Below, in pieces: positions 1 through 5,147 of a DNA stretch of 5,147 bases. The notes under the pieces were generated by a model. It saw only the letters and a list, made by a program, of their open reading frames with translations, was not told where the DNA came from and ran no database searches. Origin of the DNA: an uncultured Erysipelotrichaceae bacterium (GTDB lineage: Bacteria > Bacillota_I > Bacilli_A > RF39 > UBA660). The position numbers were made by a program, and so were the translations under genes. Position 1 is the first letter of the stretch. Every line of letters starts with the position of its first letter. The stretch lies in the NCBI GenBank assembly GCA_902796215.1, contig CADBNY010000015.1, positions 1-5,147 on the forward strand, read 5' to 3'.

Positions 1-1
1 A

Positions 2-728
<727 letters not shown>

Positions 729-736
<8 letters not shown>

Positions 737-1037
737 TAAATTTTTACCAATAGGAAGTGTAGTAAGATTAAAAAATGGCGAAATGAGACTTATGATTGTA
801 AGCTATTTAATCTTTTCAGCAGGAACTGAAAAAAATAAGAAAATGTATGATTATGGAGGATGTGGATTTCCTGAAGGCATTATAGAAAGCAAATATGCAG
901 TTGGATTTAATCACGAAGATATTGAAGAAGTTGTTTTTAAAGGACTAGTAGATGAAGAACAAGAAAAATTTAACCAAGTATTGATTCAAAATGAAGCTAA
1001 TATCAAAAAGATTTTTGAAGAAAATAAACCAGAATAA
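729..1037 (+). CDS. DUF4176 domain protein (T7SS-associated family)
   Basis: This is a 102-residue protein with no signal peptide or membrane segment. It reads as a single DUF4176 domain: FLPIGSVVRLKNGE at residues 5-18, RLMIVSYL at 20-27, YDYGGCGFPEG at 40-50 and FNHEDIEEVVFKGL at 60-73, followed by a Glu/Lys-rich helical tail to 102. I assign the family by recognising these motifs. DUF4176 genes are often found near type VII secretion and LXG-effector loci of Bacillota; their biochemical role is not firmly established, so none is given here. The start at 729 is chosen from the SD at 716-720 and the domain boundary. The gene overlaps the stalk-protein gene by 8 bp (ATGAATGA), which suggests coupled translation and a shared transcript. 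No WXG100, LXG or EssC gene is in the window, so a T7SS link rests on family knowledge only. Confidence 0.8.
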
Positions 1038-1094
1038 TTTTTATATAGAATGTTTATGATTTTAGCAAGTAGTAGTAAGGAAATTTATGAATGC

Positions 1095-1138
1095 AAAACA
1101 GATAGAATTTGATTAAAAATAAGTCTATCTGTTTTTTT
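1095..1138 (+). terminator. Rho-independent terminator after the DUF4176 gene
   Basis: A perfect 12-bp inverted repeat, AAAACAGATAGA (1095-1106) and TCTATCTGTTTT (1124-1135), with a 17-nt loop runs into seven T residues (1132-1138). It starts 57 bp after the DUF4176 stop and separates that unit from the downstream operon. The A-run on the other side gives only four T on the minus strand, so it should act mainly on + strand transcripts. Confidence 0.85.
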
Positions 1139-1277
1139 AGATTTCATGTCGTTTATTTGTTATAAAAAAACTTTACCCATTAACAAAATAAATCTCTAAT
1201 AATCCAATGAGTAAATGATTTATAATTTAATATATCAAAAAGATTAGAAGAAAAATTACCCTTTTTCGCTTCTTTGT
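1139..1277. other. AT-rich intergenic spacer with a weak hairpin
   Basis: I see no gene here. The only structure is an imperfect inverted repeat at 1246-1273: AGAAGAAAAA (1246-1255), a TTACCC loop, then TTTTT (1262-1266) and CTTCT (1269-1273) with a 2-nt CG bulge, followed by T-rich bases. It could be a weak terminator or a chance product of base composition. A TATAAT also occurs at 1221-1226, but without a usable -35 box at the right distance. Confidence 0.4.
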
Positions 1278-1306
1278 TTGTTTATTACTCAAATATGTTA
1301 TATAAT
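1278..1306 (+). promoter_or_regulatory. Sigma-A type promoter for the downstream operon
   Basis: A perfect -10 box TATAAT (1301-1306) lies 17 bp after TTGTTT (1278-1283), a half-matching -35 box. Transcription would start near 1313, giving a very short leader of about 14 nt that is mostly the SD sequence. No riboswitch or T-box leader fits between this promoter and the first gene. Confidence 0.65.
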
Positions 1307-1313
1307 CTTATAG

Positions 1314-1321
1314 AAGGGGAG
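1314..1321 (+). promoter_or_regulatory. Strong ribosome binding site of the pseudouridine synthase gene
   Basis: AAGGGGAG ends 5 bases before the ATG at 1327. Its spacing and purine content fix this ATG as the start, in agreement with the S4 domain beginning directly at the N-terminus. Confidence 0.75.
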
Positions 1322-1326
1322 ATACC

Positions 1327-2181
1327 ATGAAATTATCAGTAAAAAAAGAATCAAAACTTTTAGAATATCTTTATGAAAACTTAGATATGCCAAAAAAAAG
1401 AATTAAACAATATTTAACTCATGGCTCAATTTTTGTAAATAATAATAAAATAACTCAGTATAATTATAAAATACTTCCAGGTATGAATATCATTATTGAT
1501 ACAGCAAATAAAAATACCAAAGAATTACCATTTGATATTATATTTGAAGATGATCATATCATTGTTGTAAATAAACCAAGCGGTCTATTAACAATTGCGA
1601 CCAATAAAGAAAAAGAAAAAACTTTATATCACATTGTAAGAGAATATCTAGTAAGAAAAAATAAAAATGCAAGAGTATTTATTGTTCATCGCCTAGATAA
1701 AGATACTAGTGGAATTGTTATTTTAGCAAAAGATGAAAAAACAAAAAATAAACTTCAAGAAGATTGGAATAAAACAGTAAAACTAAGAGAGTATACAGCA
1801 ATAATTCATGGAACCTTAGATAAAAATGAAGGAAAAATTATTCAAAGATTAAAAGAAACAAAAACAGGACTTGTTTATTCAACAAAATCAGAAGAAGGAA
1901 AAGAAGCTATAACAAATTACAAAGTAATAAAAGAAACAACAAAATATAGTATGGTATCAATCAAAATAGAAACAGGAAGAAAAAATCAAATAAGGGTAGC
2001 TTTTAATACAATAAAGCATCCTATTGTAGGAGATAAAAAATATAATGAAAAAGACAAAGAAAACAGATTATACTTACATGCAAATCGCTTAAAAATATAT
2101 TATCCAGAAATAAAAAAAGATATATTATTTGAAACAGCTATTCCAAATGAATTTAAAAAGATAATGAATAAAGGTGATTAA
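1327..2181 (+). CDS. RluA-family RNA pseudouridine synthase with S4 domain
   Basis: This 284-residue cytoplasmic enzyme is predicted to isomerise specific uridines in rRNA or tRNA to pseudouridine. Residues 1-60 form an S4 RNA-binding domain (KKRIKQYLTHGSIFVNNNKI at 23-42, PGMNI at 51-55). The catalytic domain follows, with motif I VVNKPSGLL at 80-88, motif II HRLDKDTSG at 121-129 carrying the catalytic Asp124, and motif III GRKNQIRVAF at 217-226, then HPIVGDKKY. Length and layout fit the RluA/RluD group (the YlyB, YjbO and YhcT types of Bacilli); which site it modifies cannot be told from the sequence. Motif III has Asn220 where His is common and Ala225 where His often follows RV, but the structural Arg residues are present and the enzyme looks intact. 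It is the first gene of the probable four-gene operon, and its TAA directly abuts the next ATG. Confidence 0.92.
   Translation: MKLSVKKESKLLEYLYENLDMPKKRIKQYLTHGSIFVNNNKITQYNYKILPGMNIIIDTANKNTKELPFDIIFEDDHIIVVNKPSGLLTIATNKEKEKTLYHIVREYLVRKNKNARVFIVHRLDKDTSGIVILAKDEKTKNKLQEDWNKTVKLREYTAIIHGTLDKNEGKIIQRLKETKTGLVYSTKSEEGKEAITNYKVIKETTKYSMVSIKIETGRKNQIRVAFNTIKHPIVGDKKYNEKDKENRLYLHANRLKIYYPEIKKDILFETAIPNEFKKIMNKGD
2171..2178 (+). promoter_or_regulatory. Ribosome binding site within the end of the pseudouridine synthase gene
   Basis: AAGGTGAT matches the anti-SD end of 16S rRNA (complement of ATCACCTT) and lies in the last codons before TAA-ATG. It supports the start at 2182 and suggests translation of the two genes is coupled. 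Confidence 0.65.
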
Positions 2182-3381
2182 ATGCACAAAAAAAGAAAAA
2201 GAAAAAAAACATTAAAAAGACTATTTCTTTTAATAACTATTTTTCTAATTGCAATAGGATTATATTACTATTGGAATGAAAATAGCAATCAACCACCAAA
2301 AGAATTAAATAAAAGCAAAGAAGAAATAAATAAAAATAAAATAAAAGATAAAGAAATAAATAATTCACTTTTTAAAGAATATTATGATGAAGCAGAAAAA
2401 CTAGTAAACAAAATGACTTTAGATGAAAAGATAGGGCAATTATTTTTAGTTCGATATAATATAAATGAGATTGAAATTCAGAAAGACTATTTTCCAGGTG
2501 GATACATCCTCTTTGGAAAAGATTTTGAAAACCAGACGAAAGAAAGCATAAAACAAGAGATTGATAATAATCAAAAAATAAGTAAATATCCATTAATAAT
2601 AGGAGTAGATGAAGAAGGCGGATATGTCACCAGAGTAAGTAGATATCCAAATTTTCGAAAAGAAAAATTTGCCTCTCCTAAGTATTACTATGAACAAGGT
2701 GGATATGAATTATTAGAAAAAATGGAAACAGAAAAAATAACACTATTAAAAGAAATAGGAGTCAATTTGAATTTAGCACCAGTTGCAGATATTTCAACAA
2801 ATGAAAATGATTTTATCTATAACCGTGCTTTTGGAAAATCAGCTCAAGAAACAGCAGAGTTTGTTGAAAAAATGGTAGAATATGCGAATAAAAATCATAT
2901 AAATTCTTGCTTAAAACATTTTCCGGGATATGGAAATAATAAAGATACCCACACAGGAATAGCAATAGATAATCGAACTTATGAATCTTTTGTAGAAAAT
3001 GATTTTTTACCATTTAAAAGTGGAATAAAAGCAAATGTTCCCAGCATATTAGTATCACATAACATAATAAATTCCATGGACAAAACTTCACCAGCATCTC
3101 TAAGCCCCATTGTGATAAAAGAATTGAGAGAAAACTTAGAGTTTACAGGAATCATTATGACAGATGACTTAGTAATGGACGCAGTAAAAGAATATGTAGA
3201 AAAAGATGAGGCAGCAACAAAAGCAATAAATGCTGGAAATGATATGATTATAACAAGTGATTTTATAAGAATGCATCAAGAATTGCAGCAATCGGTAAAA
3301 GAAGGAAAAATAAAAGAAGAAACAATCAATAAAGCCGTATTAAGAATCATTGCCTGGAAATACTATAGTAATATATTTTAA
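2182..3381 (+). CDS. Membrane-anchored GH3 family glycosidase, NagZ-like beta-N-acetylhexosaminidase
   Basis: This is a 399-residue protein. A strongly basic N-terminus (KKRKRKK) precedes a membrane segment at about 14-30; no lipobox Cys is seen, so it is probably an N-terminally anchored enzyme facing outward. A Lys/Asn/Glu-rich linker (about 32-62) leads to one GH3 N-terminal barrel: KMTLDEKIGQLF, the substrate-pocket GVDEEGG (141-147), NLAPVADI, KHFPGYG (245-251), the Asp255-Thr-His257 dyad typical of NagZ acid/base catalysis, and MTDDLVM with likely nucleophile Asp328. These residues point to a retaining beta-N-acetylglucosaminidase acting on peptidoglycan fragments; that substrate is inferred from family knowledge. 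It has no C-terminal second domain, unlike the longer B. subtilis NagZ. It starts with no gap after the pseudouridine synthase gene and is followed 9 bp later by the thioesterase gene. Another beta-glycoside specificity is possible. Confidence 0.9.
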   Translation: MHKKRKRKKTLKRLFLLITIFLIAIGLYYYWNENSNQPPKELNKSKEEINKNKIKDKEINNSLFKEYYDEAEKLVNKMTLDEKIGQLFLVRYNINEIEIQKDYFPGGYILFGKDFENQTKESIKQEIDNNQKISKYPLIIGVDEEGGYVTRVSRYPNFRKEKFASPKYYYEQGGYELLEKMETEKITLLKEIGVNLNLAPVADISTNENDFIYNRAFGKSAQETAEFVEKMVEYANKNHINSCLKHFPGYGNNKDTHTGIAIDNRTYESFVENDFLPFKSGIKANVPSILVSHNIINSMDKTSPASLSPIVIKELRENLEFTGIIMTDDLVMDAVKEYVEKDEAATKAINAGNDMIITSDFIRMHQELQQSVKEGKIKEETINKAVLRIIAWKYYSNIF

Positions 3382-3386
3382 GGAGG
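3380..3386 (+). promoter_or_regulatory. Consensus ribosome binding site of the thioesterase gene
   Basis: AAGGAGG, a perfect SD, overlaps the TAA stop of the glycosidase gene (3379-3381) and sits 4 bases before the ATG at 3391. Confidence 0.8.
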
Positions 3387-3390
3387 AAAA

Positions 3391-3774
3391 ATGAAAACAA
3401 TAGAAATACTAGAAAAGATGGAAAAAGAACCAGGTTATTTTAATCATAATAATTACCACATTTTAAAAGCAACAGAAGAAAATATTGAATTAAGAGCAGA
3501 CTTAACAGAAAATTCAATGAATCCTTATAATATAGCACATGGAGGACTAATTTTCGGACTAGGAGATACAGCCATGGGAATGGTAGTAAAGGAAAAAGCA
3601 GTCACATTAACTGCTAATATATCCTATATAAAACCAGGGACTGGAAAATACATTACTGCAAAAGCAGAACAAGTAAAAAAAGGAAATAATATATGCTTTA
3701 CAAAAGCAACAATATATAATGATAAAGAAGAAATAATAGCGACAATGAATTCAAGTTACTATTTAATTGGATAG
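3391..3774 (+). CDS. PaaI-type hotdog-fold thioesterase
   Basis: A 127-residue protein, the usual length for a single hotdog domain, predicted to be a cytoplasmic tetrameric acyl-CoA (or similar acyl-thioester) hydrolase. The signature runs from Asn44 through HGG at 50-52 to Asp59 in the stretch GLGDTAMG: Asn44 and the HGG loop form the active-site helix and Asp59 is the expected catalytic carboxylate. The later strands TLTANISYIKPG and KAEQVKKGNN are typical of the fold. The common Gly after N-P-x is Asn47 here, a mild deviation. The physiological substrate is unknown; no CoA ligase or phenylacetate gene is nearby, so paa-pathway function should not be assumed. It lies between the glycosidase gene and asnS in the same probable operon. 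Confidence 0.88.
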   Translation: MKTIEILEKMEKEPGYFNHNNYHILKATEENIELRADLTENSMNPYNIAHGGLIFGLGDTAMGMVVKEKAVTLTANISYIKPGTGKYITAKAEQVKKGNNICFTKATIYNDKEEIIATMNSSYYLIG

Positions 3775-3778
3775 AAAG

Positions 3779-3786
3779 AAGGAAAG
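3779..3786 (+). promoter_or_regulatory. Ribosome binding site of asnS
   Basis: AAGGAAAG, with its GGA 6 bases before the ATG at 3790, sits in the 15-bp gap after the thioesterase stop. There is no room for a separate promoter or T-box leader in this gap. Confidence 0.65.
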
Positions 3787-3789
3787 ACT

Positions 3790-5147
3790 ATGACAGTAAA
3801 AGAATTATATAAAGAGTATAAAAAATATATTGATAAAGAAATAACTTTAAAAGGATGGATTAGAAATCATAGAAAACAAAAAGAATTTGGTTTTATTGAC
3901 TTTTCAGACGGAACTTGTTTTAAACATGTTCAAATCGTATATGAAAGCAAATTAAAAGATTTTGAAAAAATTCAAAAAATGCATGTTGGATGTAGTATAG
4001 AAGTAATAGGAAAAGTAGTAAAATCACAAGGAAAACAAGATTTTGAGGTTGCTGCAAGTAAAGTGATAATGCTAGGAGATTGTCCAGAAGATTATCCAAT
4101 CCAACCAAAAAGACACACCAGAGAATTTTTAAGAGAACAAGCATACTTAAGACCTAGAACAAATCTATTTCAAGCAGTATTTCGAATCAGAAGTGTAGCA
4201 GCTTTTGCGATTCATGAATACTTTCAAAAAAACAATTATTTATATGTTCACACACCACTAATCACAACAGCAGACTGTGAAGGTAGTGACCAAATGTTTA
4301 AAATTACAACACTTGATTTAAATAACTTGAAAAAGAAAGAAAATAAAGAAGTTGATATGTCTAATGATTTATTTGGAAAACTATCTTATATCACTGGATC
4401 TGGACAACTTCACGGAGAAACATTTGCTCTAGCATTTAATAAAATATATACATTTGGACCAACCTTTCGTACAGAAAACTCTAATACAAAAACACATGCA
4501 AATGAATTCTGGATGATTGAACCAGAAATAGCATTTTGTGATTTGGAAGAATTAATGAATATTGAAGAAGAAATGTTAAAATACGTTGTGAAATATGTAT
4601 TAGATAATTGTCCTGATGAAATTGATTTCTGTGATGGATTTGTAGAAAAGGGATTAAAAGAAAAATTAAACAAATTAGTTGATTCAAAATTTACAAAAAT
4701 TACTCATAAAGAAGTAATTGACATCTTAAAAAAAGCAAAACAAAAATGGGAATTTGAACCAAGTTATGAAGATGATATAGCAAAAGAACATGAAAAATAC
4801 ATAACAGAATACTTTAATGGACCTGTATTTATAACAGATTGGCCAAAAGATATTAAAGCCTGGTACATGAAATTAAATCCAGATAACAAAACAGTAGCAG
4901 CAGTAGACTTAGAGGTTCCAGGAGCAGGAGAACTAATGGGAGGAAGTCAAAGAGAAGAAGACTATGCTGTCCTAGAAGAAAGAGCTACAAAATTAGGTGT
5001 TAATACAAAAGAGATTGAATGGTACATGAACTTAAGAAAATTTGGAGGGTGTGTTCATTCTGGATTTGGAATGGGCTTTGAAAGATTAATTATGTATTTA
5101 ACAGGAATAGAAAACATTCGAGATGTTATTCCATATCCACGTACACC
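3790..5147 (+). CDS. asnS: Asparagine--tRNA ligase, class IIb (3'-partial)
   Basis: The frame is open from ATG 3790 to the window end: 452 full codons plus two bases. The enzyme charges tRNA-Asn with asparagine using ATP, in the cytoplasm, as a homodimer. An N-terminal OB-fold anticodon-binding domain (about 15-100, ITLKGWIRNHR at its start) is followed by the class II core. Motif 1 lies around YVHTPLIT with Pro156. Motif 2 is FRTENSNTKTHANEFWMIEPE, starting at Phe226 with ATP-binding Arg227. Motif 3 is GFGMGFERLIMY at 425-436 with Glu431 and Arg432. TENSNT and the ending ENIRDVIPYPRT mark it as AsnRS rather than AspRS. Family members are about 460-465 residues, so roughly ten C-terminal residues lie beyond the window. 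It is the fourth gene of the probable operon; a direct charging route for Asn implies the cell does not rely only on AspRS and GatCAB amidation. Confidence 0.96.
   Translation, partial: MTVKELYKEYKKYIDKEITLKGWIRNHRKQKEFGFIDFSDGTCFKHVQIVYESKLKDFEKIQKMHVGCSIEVIGKVVKSQGKQDFEVAASKVIMLGDCPEDYPIQPKRHTREFLREQAYLRPRTNLFQAVFRIRSVAAFAIHEYFQKNNYLYVHTPLITTADCEGSDQMFKITTLDLNNLKKKENKEVDMSNDLFGKLSYITGSGQLHGETFALAFNKIYTFGPTFRTENSNTKTHANEFWMIEPEIAFCDLEELMNIEEEMLKYVVKYVLDNCPDEIDFCDGFVEKGLKEKLNKLVDSKFTKITHKEVIDILKKAKQKWEFEPSYEDDIAKEHEKYITEYFNGPVFITDWPKDIKAWYMKLNPDNKTVAAVDLEVPGAGELMGGSQREEDYAVLEERATKLGVNTKEIEWYMNLRKFGGCVHSGFGMGFERLIMYLTGIENIRDVIPYPRT

Noticed and set aside
1050..1112. 20-codon open frame after the DUF4176 gene
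   Set aside because: It has no SD, ends inside the terminator hairpin and resembles no known peptide.
2372..2593. Minus-strand open frames within the glycosidase gene (also 2813-3013)
   Set aside because: They lie fully inside a conserved gene on the other strand, lack SD sequences and encode biased Leu/Phe-rich peptides.
3920..4687. Minus-strand open frames within asnS
   Set aside because: They are antisense to conserved AsnRS coding sequence, including motif 2, and have no start signals of their own.

Overview
The window is AT-rich DNA with A-rich coding strands, AAGGAGG-type ribosome binding sites and tightly packed genes. This points to a low-G+C Bacillota organism (Bacilli or Clostridia type, possibly an uncultured gut lineage). 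Further clues are a sortase-like C-terminal signal and a DUF4176 protein, a family known mainly from Gram-positive type VII secretion (T7SS) neighbourhoods. Every tryptophan I can read in the conserved genes is TGG and none is TGA, so the standard bacterial code (table 11) fits better than the Mycoplasma code. The genus cannot be named from this window.

Left part, 1-1138. The window opens inside a gene for a low-complexity surface protein. It has tandem 30-bp (10-residue) repeats, then a long Pro-Thr stalk with its own higher-order repeat, an IPKTG sortase-like motif, a hydrophobic segment and a charged tail. Its last 8 bases overlap the start of a 102-residue DUF4176 protein, so the two are probably translationally coupled. 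A clear intrinsic terminator (1095-1138) closes this unit. It looks like the tail end of a surface or secretion locus whose main part lies upstream of the window.

Intergenic part, 1139-1326. This is AT-rich spacer with one weak hairpin and then a good sigma-A type promoter with a strong Shine-Dalgarno (SD) sequence.

Right part, 1327-5147. Four genes on the + strand are separated by 0, 9 and 15 bp and probably form one operon: an RluA-family pseudouridine synthase, a membrane-anchored single-domain GH3 (NagZ-like) glycosidase, a PaaI-type hotdog thioesterase, and asparaginyl-tRNA synthetase (asnS), cut by the window end about 10 residues before its expected C-terminus. This is a housekeeping cluster mixing RNA modification, translation, cell-wall turnover and acyl-thioester cleanup. 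The products do not form one obvious pathway.

I see no CRISPR array, insertion sequence, tRNA or rRNA. I do not find convincing evidence of a wholly new system. The least explained part is the repeat-stalk surface protein coupled to the DUF4176 gene.
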